From NCBI GenBank assembly GCA_030950545.1, contig JAUZRJ010000147.1, positions 1-37,361 on the forward strand: a DNA stretch of 37,361 bases. Reading direction: 5' to 3'. The notes beneath the pieces were generated by a model, which ran no database searches, had not been told where the DNA came from, and was given only the letters and a program-made list of their open reading frames with translations. The number at the start of each line of letters is the position of its first letter. Within the stretch, counting starts at the first letter, position 1. Made by a program: the position numbers and the translations under genes. Source of the DNA: Aquificota bacterium (lineage in GTDB: Bacteria > Aquificota > Aquificia > Aquificales > Aquificaceae). Below, piece after piece: positions 16,870-25,699 of the stretch.

Positions 16870-17977
16870 GAAGATAATAGCCGGGTCCCTCCAGGAGGCG
16901 GTGGAGGAGCTGAAAAAGACATACGGCGATAACGCTGTGGTTCTCTCTTCAAGGATAATAAGGAAGCAAAGGTGGAGTTTTCTCCCCTTTTTCAAAACAA
17001 CGATGCTCGAGATAACCGTCGGGATACCCGAAGAGGAGGACTTTAAAAAGGAAGTGGAGAACAGGGTAAAGGAATTTGAAAGGGCTGAAATGGTGAGAAG
17101 ATCCGCGGAGGAAGCCTTTAAGACCTTAAGCGGTGATCAGGACACATCGGATGTTGGGGAGGGGCTGTCTTTGAGGGCGAGGAGGGTTCTCTCCCGCATG
17201 GTTTACAGGGGCGTGAGGAAGGAGATAGCCAGAAAGATACTGGAGGAAGCCTGCGGGTACGACATAGAACTCGGCATGCTCGACTTTAAGGACGACATCA
17301 GGGAAGCCCTCAAGGACAGCCTCAGGAGGAACATAGTTTTAGAGGGGAACAGTTTTCAGAACGGAGACCTGAAGGTCATCGTTCTCATAGGCCCGACCGG
17401 GGTGGGCAAGACGACGACGATCGCCAAGCTCTCCTACATATTCAAGAAGACGGGAAAGAGGGTGGGTGTCATAACCCTGGACAGCTACAGGGTGGGCGCT
17501 GTTGAACAGCTGAGGTCCTTCGTGAGCGTGATGGAGCTTCCCTTCAAGATAGCGGAGACACCGAAGGACCTCATGAAGAGCGTGGACGAACTCGGGGACA
17601 GGGACCTTATACTTGTGGACACAGCGGGAAGGAGCCAGCACGACAGGTTCAGACTCAACGAGCTCAAGGTCTTTCTGGAAAACCTGAAGGCAGGCATATA
17701 CCTCACCTTGAGTGCTAACCTTTCGGAGATGGTGATGTACGAGGCAATAATGCAGTTCGGTATATTCCCGATAAGGGGTCTGATCTTCTCCAAGATGGAC
17801 GAGACCTCTTACCCGGGGAGCGTGATAAACGTCGCCTACAGGACCAAGCTTCCCGTCCTGTGCTTCACAACGGGCCAGACGGTCCCTGACGACATAGTCA
17901 TGGCGGACTACGACTATCTCGCCAGCCTTATCTTAGAGGAGGATCATGAGTTTAGATCAGCAGGTGGTACATCTTAA
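16859..17977 (+). CDS. flhF: FlhF, SRP-type GTPase controlling flagellar placement
   Basis: This 372-residue protein has an N-terminal B domain ([20 protein letters not shown]), a helical N domain and an SRP-family G domain. The P-loop is GPTGVGKTT (178-186), the G3 motif DTAGRS (253-258) and the specificity region SKMDE, followed by the closing G5-like [10 protein letters not shown]. FlhF recruits early flagellar parts to the cell pole and is paired with the ATPase FlhG. It overlaps flhA by 11 bp and flhG by 32 bp. Confidence 0.95.
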   Translation: MRTEKIIAGSLQEAVEELKKTYGDNAVVLSSRIIRKQRWSFLPFFKTTMLEITVGIPEEEDFKKEVENRVKEFERAEMVRRSAEEAFKTLSGDQDTSDVGEGLSLRARRVLSRMVYRGVRKEIARKILEEACGYDIELGMLDFKDDIREALKDSLRRNIVLEGNSFQNGDLKVIVLIGPTGVGKTTTIAKLSYIFKKTGKRVGVITLDSYRVGAVEQLRSFVSVMELPFKIAETPKDLMKSVDELGDRDLILVDTAGRSQHDRFRLNELKVFLENLKAGIYLTLSANLSEMVMYEAIMQFGIFPIRGLIFSKMDETSYPGSVINVAYRTKLPVLCFTTGQTVPDDIVMADYDYLASLILEEDHEFRSAGGTS

Positions 17978-18782
17978 GCACAGGGAAGGGTCCGAAGGGG
18001 GGACCCGTTACATAGCGGTCGCGAGCGGTAAGGGGGGTGTGGGAAAGACCTTGTTATCGGTGAACCTGGGAAAGTGCATATCGGACACGGGGAAGAAGGT
18101 CCTCATAGTGGACGCGGACCTGGGGCTCAGCAATGTCCACCTGATGCTCGGGATAACGCCCAGGAGGAACCTCACCCACTTCTTCTTCGGGGAGGCGACT
18201 TTTGAGGATATACTCGTCAGGGTAAGCGAGAACCTCCACTTTATATCCAGCGGTAGCGGGATCCTCGAGCTGGCCAAACTCCCGAAGGACCAGGTTCTCA
18301 GCCTGATAAGGAGACTGCAGGAACTTGCGGAGGGCGGGTATGAGGTGGTCATCTTCGACACTCCTCCCGGGATCCACGAGGACACGATAGCGGTCGTCTC
18401 CGCGGTAGACCGCCCGATCATACTCACAACCCCAGAACCCACCGCTGTTGCGGATGCCTACGCTCTGATAAAGGTGGTCAACAGGGAGGCCGGGACGGAG
18501 AGCTTCAGTCTGGTCGTGAACAAGGTCGAGGGAGAGGTGGAAGGGAGAAAGGTTTACGAGAGCATAAGACTCCTCACGGACAGGTTCACGAGGGCGAAGG
18601 TGGAGTTTCTGGGTTCTATCAGGTACAGGAAGAACCTCATAAGGAGGATCATAGACCAGGACCCTTACGACAGGGTCTTCACCTCTGACGTGTATAATAT
18701 CCTCTCTAAAATGGACCTCGGGGTCTCTCCTAAAAGGAGGAGCTTCTGGGACACGCTTATCGGAAGGTTGTTCGGAAGATGA
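17946..18782 (+). CDS. flhG: FlhG (FleN/YlxH), MinD-like ATPase regulating flagellar number
   Basis: This 278-residue protein has the deviant Walker A GKGGVGKT (28-35), Walker A' DADLGLSNVHLML, and Walker B-type FDTPPGI. The N-terminus [10 protein letters not shown] contains a DQxxxxL element matching the DQAxxLR motif by which FlhG stimulates the FlhF GTPase, which separates it from cell-division MinD. No MinE or MinC is nearby. It overlaps flhF by 32 bp and fliA by 4 bp (ATGA). Confidence 0.93.
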   Translation: MSLDQQVVHLKHREGSEGGTRYIAVASGKGGVGKTLLSVNLGKCISDTGKKVLIVDADLGLSNVHLMLGITPRRNLTHFFFGEATFEDILVRVSENLHFISSGSGILELAKLPKDQVLSLIRRLQELAEGGYEVVIFDTPPGIHEDTIAVVSAVDRPIILTTPEPTAVADAYALIKVVNREAGTESFSLVVNKVEGEVEGRKVYESIRLLTDRFTRAKVEFLGSIRYRKNLIRRIIDQDPYDRVFTSDVYNILSKMDLGVSPKRRSFWDTLIGRLFGR

Positions 18783-19489
18783 AAGAAAGCCCTTACACCT
18801 ACAGGGAGAAGGAAAAGGAAGAGCTGATCCTGAAGTACCTTCCCCTCGTCAAGAGCATAGCCTTCAGCATAAAGAGACACCTTCCTCCCACCATAGACGT
18901 GAGGGACCTGATAGGCCACGGGATCATAGGTCTCATAAAGGCCATAGAGAAACTGGACACCCAGAAGAACCCCGAGAGCTACCTGAGGATCAGGATAAGG
19001 GGAGCGATATACGACTACCTCAGGAGCCTTGACTTCGGTAGCAGGAGGATAAGGGAGAAGGAGAGGAGGATCAAAAAGGCCCTGAGTGATCTGTCGGACA
19101 GGCTCGGCAGGGAGCCGAGCGATGAAGAGATAGCGGACTACTTGGGTGAAGACCTGGAAACCCTCCGTCAGGATCTCAGCAGGATTTCCTTTTCTTACAT
19201 ACTCAACCTGGAAGACGTCTTCACCGAAGAGAGGAGGAGCTACGAGGAGGTTCTTGGGTCGGGGAACGAAGACGTTGAGGACGAAATTATAAGAAAAGAC
19301 ACACTGGAAAGGCTGAGGAAGGCGGTAGAGAAGCTGGACGACAGGGAAAAGCTCGTCATACAGCTCGTCTTCTACGAGGAGCTACCTCTCAAGGATATAG
19401 CCCAGATCCTGGGCTGTTCCATATCGAGGGTTTCCCAGATAAAGGGTGAGGCTCTGGAGAAGCTCAGGAGGTTCCTCTCCGGGACCTGA
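18779..19489 (+). CDS. fliA: FliA, flagellar sigma-28 factor
   Basis: This 236-residue sigma factor directs late flagellar gene transcription. Region 2 is seen at about 22-85 (LPLVKSIAFSIKRHLPPTIDVRDLIGHGIIGLIKAI and the RIRGAIYDYLRSLDF segment typical of FliA). Region 3 is at 95-145 and region 4 at 180-235 (LPLKDIAQILGCSISRVSQIKGEALEKL). The ATG overlaps the flhG stop as ATGA, so it is part of the flagellar cluster. FlgM, its usual anti-sigma factor, is not in the window. The last 26 bp overlap convergent trmD. Confidence 0.95.
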   Translation: MKESPYTYREKEKEELILKYLPLVKSIAFSIKRHLPPTIDVRDLIGHGIIGLIKAIEKLDTQKNPESYLRIRIRGAIYDYLRSLDFGSRRIREKERRIKKALSDLSDRLGREPSDEEIADYLGEDLETLRQDLSRISFSYILNLEDVFTEERRSYEEVLGSGNEDVEDEIIRKDTLERLRKAVEKLDDREKLVIQLVFYEELPLKDIAQILGCSISRVSQIKGEALEKLRRFLSGT

Positions 19490-20225
19490 CCCACTCCTCA
19501 AAGGAAAGCCCCTTCTTTATGCTCTCGAGGATCTCCCTCTCCAGGTCGGTCAGATCCTCGGGAACGAGGTCGGGCCTCTTTTTCAGGGTGTTCTCTATCC
19601 TGTGCCACATCTTCCAGAGTTCTACCAGCCTGTGGTTTCCTGAGAGCAGAATATCAGGGACCTTCATGCCCCTGAACTCCCTCGGTCTCGTGTAGACCGG
19701 ATACCCGAGCCACCTGCCCCTGAAGGAGTCCTCTTCTAAGCTTCTGGCTTCGCTCAGGACTCCCGGAATGAGCCTCGCAACGCCTTCTATAACCGCGAGG
19801 GCGACTATCTCGCCTCCGGAAAGGACGAAGTCGCCAAGAGAGACCTCGAGGTCCGCAAGGCTTTTTACCCTTTCATCAACACCCTCGTATCTACCGCAGA
19901 TGATCATGATGTTCCCTTTTTCCTTCAGGGACTCAAGGAGGGTCTGGTCTATCCTCTTTCCCCAGGGTTCGGTGACTATAACATAAGGTTTCCCGAACCT
20001 ATCTACAACGTGGTCGTAGGCTTTAAATACGGGCTCCGGCTTTATAACCATACCCGGAACACCGCCGTATGCCTCGTCGTCCACCTGACCCTTTTCCGCG
20101 AACTCCCTGAGGTCCAGGGGAAGGACCGAGACCTTCCCTTTTTTTACCGCCTGCTTCACAATACCGTACTCGCAGTAGCAGGAGATCACCTTCGGAAAGA
20201 TGGTGGCTATGAAGAACCTTACCAT
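19464..20225 (-). CDS. trmD: tRNA (guanine-N1)-methyltransferase at G37
   Basis: This 253-residue SPOUT enzyme methylates G37 of tRNAs and prevents +1 frameshifting. Diagnostic segments are DDEAYGGVPGMVIKPEP, IICGRYEGVDERV, SLGDFVLSGGEIVALAVIE and LLSGNHRLVELWK, which form the trefoil-knot SAM site and the catalytic region. Length is normal. It is not in the usual rpsP-rimM-trmD-rplS operon; here it directly follows a tyrosine recombinase (TGATG junction at 20225) and converges on fliA with a 26-bp overlap. Confidence 0.96.
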   Translation of the reverse strand: MVRFFIATIFPKVISCYCEYGIVKQAVKKGKVSVLPLDLREFAEKGQVDDEAYGGVPGMVIKPEPVFKAYDHVVDRFGKPYVIVTEPWGKRIDQTLLESLKEKGNIMIICGRYEGVDERVKSLADLEVSLGDFVLSGGEIVALAVIEGVARLIPGVLSEARSLEEDSFRGRWLGYPVYTRPREFRGMKVPDILLSGNHRLVELWKMWHRIENTLKKRPDLVPEDLTDLEREILESIKKGLSFEEWVRSRRGTS

Positions 20226-21094
20226 CAGACGTTCAGGAACTCCCTCACCAGCTCCTCCGCCCTCTTCTGAGAGAACCTGTAGTAGGTCTCTATGGTGGTC
20301 TTCACGTTGGCGTGGCCCGCAAACTCTTTAACAACCTCAACGGGAAAACCGCTGTTGACGAGGTTCGTTATATATGTGTGCCTGAAGCTGTGCACGCTGA
20401 AAGGTATACCGAGCCTCTTTGAGAGCCTGTCGGTGTAAACCTGGAGTACGCCCCTCTTTACGGAGAAGTTCTCCTCAAAGTTCTCTATCCACCTGATCAT
20501 GCACTCGGTAACCCTGTAGGTCTCCTCCTTTGTGGGTCCGAGAACCGGCGCTATCCTGCCCCTGTTTCTCTTTGTCATGTGCGGGTCCAGTCTCACCCAG
20601 AGGATACCGCTCTTGTCAAGGTAGAAGTTCTCCTTCCTCAGCTTCTCAAACTCCCCCAGCCTTATACCGCTGTAGAGAAAAAGGGAGTAAATCTTCTCGT
20701 ACCTCTTGCCCTTAACAGCCTCCAGTATCCTCTTCACCTCCTCCCTGGTCAGGGCCTTCGGGTACGTAGGTCTCTTCTTGGAGTTCAGGTCCTCCCTTAT
20801 CTCCTCTATCGCCTTCTCTATCCCCGCGAACCTGTCCCTGTCTATGAACTCCCTCCTCAGGAGAAACCTGTACAGGTGCTTGAGAGCTGACAGGTTGGCG
20901 AGCAGTGAGGAGGGTCCGAGGGTGGACGTATCTACGAACCTGAATATCTGGGATGGAGAGAGGTTCAGCAGGTCTTCCTCAGAGGAAAGACCGAGGGTCT
21001 TCATAAAACTCTTTACGTGCCTTATGTAAAACTCCGTCGTCCTCTGGCTCTTAGTTCTTTCCAGGTTGTTTCTCCAGAGCCTGAGGATCTCCAT
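20225..21094 (-). CDS. xerD: Tyrosine recombinase, XerC/D-like
   Basis: This 289-residue protein has an N-terminal SAM-like core-binding domain (1-90) and a catalytic domain with the complete set of residues: R145 (GIRLGE), a beta-hairpin lysine near 175 (MTKRNRG), H235 and R238 (HSFRHT), H261 (GHANVKTT) and Y271 as likely nucleophile. The size and absence of neighbouring phage genes suit a housekeeping Xer enzyme for chromosome dimer resolution, possibly the single-recombinase type. An integrase of an old element cannot be excluded. It is co-oriented and coupled with trmD. The xerD symbol is tentative. No Shine-Dalgarno sequence precedes the ATG. Confidence 0.82.
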   Translation of the reverse strand: MEILRLWRNNLERTKSQRTTEFYIRHVKSFMKTLGLSSEEDLLNLSPSQIFRFVDTSTLGPSSLLANLSALKHLYRFLLRREFIDRDRFAGIEKAIEEIREDLNSKKRPTYPKALTREEVKRILEAVKGKRYEKIYSLFLYSGIRLGEFEKLRKENFYLDKSGILWVRLDPHMTKRNRGRIAPVLGPTKEETYRVTECMIRWIENFEENFSVKRGVLQVYTDRLSKRLGIPFSVHSFRHTYITNLVNSGFPVEVVKEFAGHANVKTTIETYYRFSQKRAEELVREFLNV

Positions 21095-21111
21095 GTCCCA
21101 ATAATAATTAT
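21095..21111. promoter_or_regulatory. 17-bp divergent start region between xer and mobB
   Basis: The gap is almost purely A/T next to CCC. On the minus strand TATTAT (21106-21101) ends 6 nt before the xer ATG. On the plus strand AATAAT (21100-21105) ends 6 nt before the mobB ATG. Neither gene has a Shine-Dalgarno sequence. The spacing is what a leaderless transcript would need. This is inference from spacing only. Confidence 0.4.
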
Positions 21112-21540
21112 ATGAAGGTAGTAGCCTTTATCGGCCACCACAACTCTGGGAAGACGAGCCTGCTTGAACAGGTTGCAAGACGCCTCAAAGAGAAAGGTTA
21201 CAGGGTCGGCTACATAAAGCACGACCCTAAGGGGCACGGTGTGACCGACAGGGAAGGGTCCGACACCGACAGGATATTCAGGATCTTAGACAGGGTCATA
21301 CTCCTTTCGCCAGACCGCCTGACCCTGTGGGACAGGAGGGAGGAGGACCTCTTCCGTGTGATCGAGGAGTTCTTTTCCGGCTACGATATAGTCCTCCTCG
21401 AGGGCTTTAAGGGTGTGGGCGGACTGCCCAAGGTGGCCTTAGGTGATGTGGAAGCTGACAACGTGATCATGAGGGTGAGCAGGGAAACTGGCCCTGAGCC
21501 TGTTGTAGAATTAATAGAAAGACTGGAGGGACGACAGTGA
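21112..21540 (+). CDS. mobB: MobB, molybdopterin-guanine dinucleotide biosynthesis adapter
   Basis: This 142-residue P-loop protein carries GHHNSGKT (8-15) and YIKHDPKGH, followed by GSDTDR and the Walker B-like IVLLEGFKG. This is the pattern of MobB GTP-binding proteins that assist MobA in molybdenum cofactor maturation. MobA is not in the window. The stop overlaps the GTG start of the next gene (GTGA), so the two are coupled. Confidence 0.9.
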   Translation: MKVVAFIGHHNSGKTSLLEQVARRLKEKGYRVGYIKHDPKGHGVTDREGSDTDRIFRILDRVILLSPDRLTLWDRREEDLFRVIEEFFSGYDIVLLEGFKGVGGLPKVALGDVEADNVIMRVSRETGPEPVVELIERLEGRQ

Positions 21541-22112
21541 GTGCGGAGTGCTTTGAACACAGAGAACTCTGCCCCTTCTGCCACAGGCTGGCTCTGAAGG
21601 TCTGCGAGTACACGGAACCTTACCCGAGGGTGGAGGCGACCTGTGAGTGCTGTGGCTACAGGTCCTATGACGTTCCGATGAAACTGGACAGGGAGGCCTT
21701 CTTCAGGATACTGGATAAACTTTCCAGAAAGGAGATAGGTGATGTATGCATAGACGACAGGTGCGGATCGGATGACATCATAAAGCTCCTGCAGGAAGGG
21801 AGGTATGTGGAGTTCAGGTGTCTGGAGTGCGGTTCCGAGTGGAACAGCGACGAGGTGGCAAGGGCGATAAAGAGGATAAAGGAAGTCCAGAGCCACATCA
21901 AAAACGGGAACAGCCTGACGGATATACTGAGGGCGGGTGAGGGGGAGTGTCCCCTGTGTGGCTGGGACATAGGACACCTTCACGAAGGTTACATAGTGGA
22001 GATAACCTGTCCCGTGTGCGGATACCACAACGAGTTCAGGGAAGAGTTTCCCGAAAAAGAACCTCCGCCAGAGGTCCTTGAGAGGTTTGAAAAACCCGAG
22101 GAAGCGGGATGA
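21537..22112 (+). CDS. Protein with three tandem zinc ribbons, function unknown
   Basis: This 191-residue protein begins with GTG 21537. It contains three four-cysteine units: C12/C15 with C36/C39, C71/C76 with C95/C98, and C138/C141 with C158/C161. Each ends in a CxxCG turn (CECCGY, CLECGS, CPVCGY) typical of zinc ribbons. The first unit resembles a ZPR1-like ribbon (CPFC...CECCGYRSYDV). There is no nuclease or helicase domain. It is coupled to mobB upstream (GTGA) and to an unknown protein downstream (ATGA). Nucleic-acid or protein binding is plausible but not shown. Confidence 0.8.
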   Translation: MSAECFEHRELCPFCHRLALKVCEYTEPYPRVEATCECCGYRSYDVPMKLDREAFFRILDKLSRKEIGDVCIDDRCGSDDIIKLLQEGRYVEFRCLECGSEWNSDEVARAIKRIKEVQSHIKNGNSLTDILRAGEGECPLCGWDIGHLHEGYIVEITCPVCGYHNEFREEFPEKEPPPEVLERFEKPEEAG

Positions 22113-22600
22113 AAACACCCTTCCAGGAGGTGAAGAGGTTCATCCTGTGGAAGGACAGATTTCTGGAGGACCTCAACCGTATAGAGGAGGCGGATCTAAG
22201 CTCGATAAAAGAGGAGGTAAAGGGTCTCATCGGTGATGAACCAGAGGAAAGGCTCCTGAGGGCCATCAGGGCTATGTACGTCGGGGGTATGGAGAGGAGG
22301 GTGGAGGACCCTGATATAAGGAGGTGGACGAACTGGGGGGCAGTCAAGACCTATGAGACCTTCAACGGCTTTCCGAACCTATCCGACACGGAGCTCTACT
22401 TTGTGTTCTACAGCATAGGTAAGATCTTCGTTCCCCTCCTTTTGCACGAAAGGGGTGTGAAGTCGGAGCCCTTCAGGAAGCTATCCAAAGAAGAGCAGGA
22501 GGAGGCGGTTTTGGACGAGCTTGACACCATATGGGAAACCCAGCTCACGCTGATCCTTCAGGCCCTTCAGCTCCTCGATCTCAGGTCTATGAGGAAGTGA
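22109..22600 (+). CDS. Conserved-looking hypothetical helical protein
   Basis: This 163-residue protein is predicted mostly helical from its heptad-like leucines and charged residues. A tryptophan-containing segment (RRWTNWGAVKTYETFNGFPNL, residues about 91-111) may form the core. I recognise no family. The start overlaps the zinc-ribbon gene as ATGA, so it belongs to the mobB transcript, and its 3' end overlaps the convergent histidine kinase by 34 bp. Codon use matches its neighbours, supporting a real gene. Confidence 0.7.
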   Translation: MKTPFQEVKRFILWKDRFLEDLNRIEEADLSSIKEEVKGLIGDEPEERLLRAIRAMYVGGMERRVEDPDIRRWTNWGAVKTYETFNGFPNLSDTELYFVFYSIGKIFVPLLLHERGVKSEPFRKLSKEEQEEAVLDELDTIWETQLTLILQALQLLDLRSMRK

Positions 22601-24348
22601 GCCCCTTTCTTTGAAGGAACCGCCCTTATGGACCAGCCGTGGTCCTCCATTATCCTCTTCACGATGGCCATGCCTATGCCCATACCCTTCGGGTTCTTTG
22701 AGTAGTGAGGGAGGAACACGGAGTCCAGGTCCTCCTCGGGAAGGCCCTTCCCGTTGTCCCTGTAGCGGATCTCATCACCTGTAAACTCAACCTCCACCTC
22801 GGTAGCACCCCACTCGAGGCTGTTGTTTATCAGGTTGTAGAAGGCCTCCTTTAACAGGGAAGGATCAGCGATGATCTTACCGTCCCCTTTCAGGTTTATC
22901 CTGATACCCGCGGATGAGTAGACCTGCTTCAGATCCCCGATCAGGTCAGACATCCTGAACCTCTGGGGTCTCGGCTTCCTGTCCGCGGATAGGTGCCTGA
23001 ACTGGTTTATCAGGTTGTTTATCCTGTCTATCTCCTTCAGGACCACACCGGTTATCTCTTTGAGCCTCTGAGGGTCAACCCTTCCCGTATCCGTAAGCCT
23101 AACGAGTCTTTCCAGGTTCAGTCTTATCGGTGTGAGGGGGTTCTTTATCTCGTGGGCTATCCGCTTGACCGCCTCCTGCCAGGTCCTGAACCTCTCCGCC
23201 AGAAGAAGAGGTCCGACGTCCTCGAATATGTAAACCTTTCCGCCCGTTACCTCTATCTCCTCCACCTTGAGGTTTGGCTTTCTCACCGCCTCCTTCAGGA
23301 CCTTCTCCTTGTCCGTTTCCTCGCCGAACATGGACCTGAAGGTCCTGTTGGTTCTCACACTCTCATGACCTACGTAGAGAACGCCGACAGGAAGCGTGTC
23401 CAGGAGCCTCTCCAGTAGGTCCCTCTCCCTGATCAGCTGGTCGTAGATCTTCTTCAGGTTTTCCTTCATACTGGAAAAGGCCTTAAACAGGTCCTCTATC
23501 TCATCTCCTGTTCTCCTGATCTCCACGGGGACGTCCAGGTCGCCCTCCGCTATACGGAGTGCTTTCTCCGACAGGCTCTCTATGGGTTCGCTTATGTGTC
23601 TGGCTATCAGCATACCCAGCCACACGGTGGCAAGGAGCGTTATCAGGGAGAGAAAGACTACGAGGAACACGTATATGCCCGTGATTATGTCCCTCGTCTT
23701 GACGAAGGCCCTCACATCCAGAGCCAGCTTTCCGAAGCTGGATATGTTCTGGATAAGGGATGTGTCTTTTGAGAGTACAACGCGGTAATGTCTGTTCCCT
23801 GCTGTTATGCACAGGGTGTAGGAAAACTCACCCTCAGAGACCTCGAACCTGCACTCGGGCACTTCGACTACGCTCTTTACCTCTTTTATCCTGTTCACCT
23901 CCTCAACGAGGCCCCTCTCCAAGAGGGCTGTCAGTATGTGCCTGTAGCGGTCCACCCTGGAGAGCTCCATGGAAAAGAGGTCCCTGTAAACCCTGACAGC
24001 TGAGTTTGAAAGTTCGTGGGTCTTGGAGCTCAGGTACTCTTTCGTTGAGTGGAGTATGACGACCATGGAAACCAGGTTGAGTATCAGGATAGGTATGAAC
24101 AGGTAAAGGAACAGTATCGTGGCGAGTTTTCTTCTGAGTATGTTCCTCTTCTTCCCCAGGTAGACCTTTATAAGCTTCCTGAGTATGACCGCGGAGACCA
24201 CTATGAGGGCTATGAGGTCTATGTTTATAGCGAGAAGAAGCAGGTAGTAGTTGGCGTAGGGCAGGTTTTTAAGGTTCTGAAAGAAGGCAAGGTTTATGAG
24301 CAGGAAGGCGGTCAGTATAAGAAAGCCAAGAAGAGGACGCCTCCACAC
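22567..24348 (-). CDS. Membrane sensor histidine kinase, NtrY-like
   Basis: This 593-residue protein has membrane segments at about 8-25, 37-58, 77-100 and 222-247, leaving an extracytoplasmic sensor of roughly 120 residues between the third and fourth. A HAMP domain follows (about 247-300), a degenerate PAS-like region (about 308-385), then HisKA with the phosphorylated His399 in AHEIKNPLTPIRL and an HATPase with N box NLINNS (505-510), G1 DNGKG (531-535) and G2 GMGIG (555-559). The architecture and AHEIKNPLTPIRL are typical of NtrY. No response regulator is adjacent. It follows phoU by 1 bp, hinting at phosphate rather than nitrogen signalling; that is inference. Confidence 0.88.
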   Translation of the reverse strand: MWRRPLLGFLILTAFLLINLAFFQNLKNLPYANYYLLLLAINIDLIALIVVSAVILRKLIKVYLGKKRNILRRKLATILFLYLFIPILILNLVSMVVILHSTKEYLSSKTHELSNSAVRVYRDLFSMELSRVDRYRHILTALLERGLVEEVNRIKEVKSVVEVPECRFEVSEGEFSYTLCITAGNRHYRVVLSKDTSLIQNISSFGKLALDVRAFVKTRDIITGIYVFLVVFLSLITLLATVWLGMLIARHISEPIESLSEKALRIAEGDLDVPVEIRRTGDEIEDLFKAFSSMKENLKKIYDQLIRERDLLERLLDTLPVGVLYVGHESVRTNRTFRSMFGEETDKEKVLKEAVRKPNLKVEEIEVTGGKVYIFEDVGPLLLAERFRTWQEAVKRIAHEIKNPLTPIRLNLERLVRLTDTGRVDPQRLKEITGVVLKEIDRINNLINQFRHLSADRKPRPQRFRMSDLIGDLKQVYSSAGIRINLKGDGKIIADPSLLKEAFYNLINNSLEWGATEVEVEFTGDEIRYRDNGKGLPEEDLDSVFLPHYSKNPKGMGIGMAIVKRIMEDHGWSIRAVPSKKGAHFLIDLRSRS

Positions 24349-24349
24349 T

Positions 24350-25009
24350 TCAGCTCTCTTTTATCCTGTGGTGCTTTATCATCTCACCTTCCGCCCAGTA
24401 GATGGCCATCTCCGCTATGTTCTCCGAGTGGTCCGCTATCCTCTCAAAGTGCCTCGCAACGAAGGAGAGGTGTATAACCCTCTTTATGTTCCTCGGGTCC
24501 TCCATCACGTACGTTATGAGCTCCCTCTCCAGCTGATGGTAGAGCTCGTCTATCATGTCGTCCTTCTCTATTATCTTCTTGGCGAGCATGGTATCCCTCT
24601 GGAGAAAGCTTATGACGCTGTCGTTAACCATCTCCTTAACCATCTGGGCCATCAGGGTGAGGTTAACGTAGGGCTTTAAAGGCGGTTCCTGGGCTAAGAA
24701 TATGGACCTCTCCGCTATGTTCTCCGCTTCGTCCCCCATCCTCTCTAGGTCGGAGACTATCTTGTACATACCCATAACGAGCCTCAGGTCCGAGGCTTCG
24801 GGCTGGTAAAGGGCGACTATCCTTACGCACCTCTTCTCTATCTCAACCTCGAGGGAGTCTATCTCGTCGTCTCCCTTTATTATCTCCTCCGCAAGCTCCA
24901 CGTCCTGTTCGTTCAGGGATCTTATCGCCTTGTCTATCGCCTCCTGGACGAGCTTTGCCATCTTTACAACCAGCTCCTTTGTCTCTTCCAGCTCCTCGAG
25001 GAACTTCAT
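24350..25009 (-). CDS. phoU: PhoU-type phosphate signalling regulator
   Basis: This 219-residue all-helical protein has two PhoU three-helix repeats with the metal-binding E/D-x-x-x-D pattern (IIKGDDEIDSLEVEIEKRC and IIEKDDMIDELYHQLEREL) and the repeated GDEAENIAE / ADHSENIAE motifs. PhoU links the Pst phosphate transporter to the sensor kinase PhoR and prevents excess phosphate uptake. Here it lies between deoC (10 bp upstream) and a membrane histidine kinase (1 bp downstream); pst genes are not in the window. Confidence 0.94.
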   Translation of the reverse strand: MKFLEELEETKELVVKMAKLVQEAIDKAIRSLNEQDVELAEEIIKGDDEIDSLEVEIEKRCVRIVALYQPEASDLRLVMGMYKIVSDLERMGDEAENIAERSIFLAQEPPLKPYVNLTLMAQMVKEMVNDSVISFLQRDTMLAKKIIEKDDMIDELYHQLERELITYVMEDPRNIKRVIHLSFVARHFERIADHSENIAEMAIYWAEGEMIKHHRIKES

Positions 25010-25019
25010 GGCTTTAAAT

Positions 25020-25679
25020 TTAACCTCCTGTCAGCTCCCTGTAAATCTCAAAACCGCTACTTGTCCCTATCCTGTCCGCCCCCGCCTCTATCATGGAGAG
25101 GGCAGTTCTCAGGTCCCTTATACCTCCAGAGGCCTTTACCTTTATCCTGTCTCCTGACCTTTCCTTCAGGAGCTTTACATCATCCGGGGTGGCTTCCGCG
25201 GGACCGAAGCCTGTTGAGGTCTTCACAAAATCCGCACCGCCCTCGATACATATGTCCACCGCTCTCAGCTTCTCCTCTCTGGTTAGATAGCAGGTTTCTA
25301 TGATCACCTTAAGGATAGCTCCCGTCTCCCTCTTGACCGCCTTTATCTCCTCCTCGACGTATCGGAAGTTTCCGGATTTGAAGGCGGATATGTTCATCAC
25401 CATATCTATCTCCTCCGCGCCGTCCAGAACTGCCTTCACAGCTTCCCTGACCTTGATCTCCTTCGGACTGAGACCGTGCGGGAAACCCACCACCGAACAG
25501 ACCTTAGTCCCGTTGAAAGCGTTCTCCCTGGCTGTCCTGACGTGGAAGGGCTGAACGCACACAGCGTAAAATCCGGCCTCCGACGACCTCCTGACGAACT
25601 CAAGAACCTCCCTCACAGTTGCGTTCGGTCTCAGCAGGGAGTTGTCTATGAGCTTGACTATATCCATAACATCTATCAT
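25020..25679 (-). CDS. deoC: Deoxyribose-phosphate aldolase
   Basis: This 219-residue TIM-barrel enzyme converts 2-deoxyribose-5-phosphate to glyceraldehyde-3-phosphate and acetaldehyde. The Schiff-base lysine lies in GADFVKTSTGF; the proton-relay lysine is in IKVKASGGIR; EIDMVMNISAFKSG is the usual strand-loop. The first ATG at 25679 gives MIDVMDIVKLIDNSLL; a start at the fifth residue is also possible. It heads a deoC-phoU-kinase series; the upstream 107 bp to the next divergent gene contains a 15-T tract and an inverted repeat. Confidence 0.93.
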   Translation of the reverse strand: MIDVMDIVKLIDNSLLRPNATVREVLEFVRRSSEAGFYAVCVQPFHVRTARENAFNGTKVCSVVGFPHGLSPKEIKVREAVKAVLDGAEEIDMVMNISAFKSGNFRYVEEEIKAVKRETGAILKVIIETCYLTREEKLRAVDICIEGGADFVKTSTGFGPAEATPDDVKLLKERSGDRIKVKASGGIRDLRTALSMIEAGADRIGTSSGFEIYRELTGG

Positions 25680-25699
25680 AACCGGGAACTCAAGCAGGA

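Noticed and set aside
20225-21094. Integrase marking a mobile element
   Set aside because: No phage or transposon genes, attachment-site repeats or tRNA target are nearby, and it is translationally coupled to trmD; a housekeeping Xer role is more likely.
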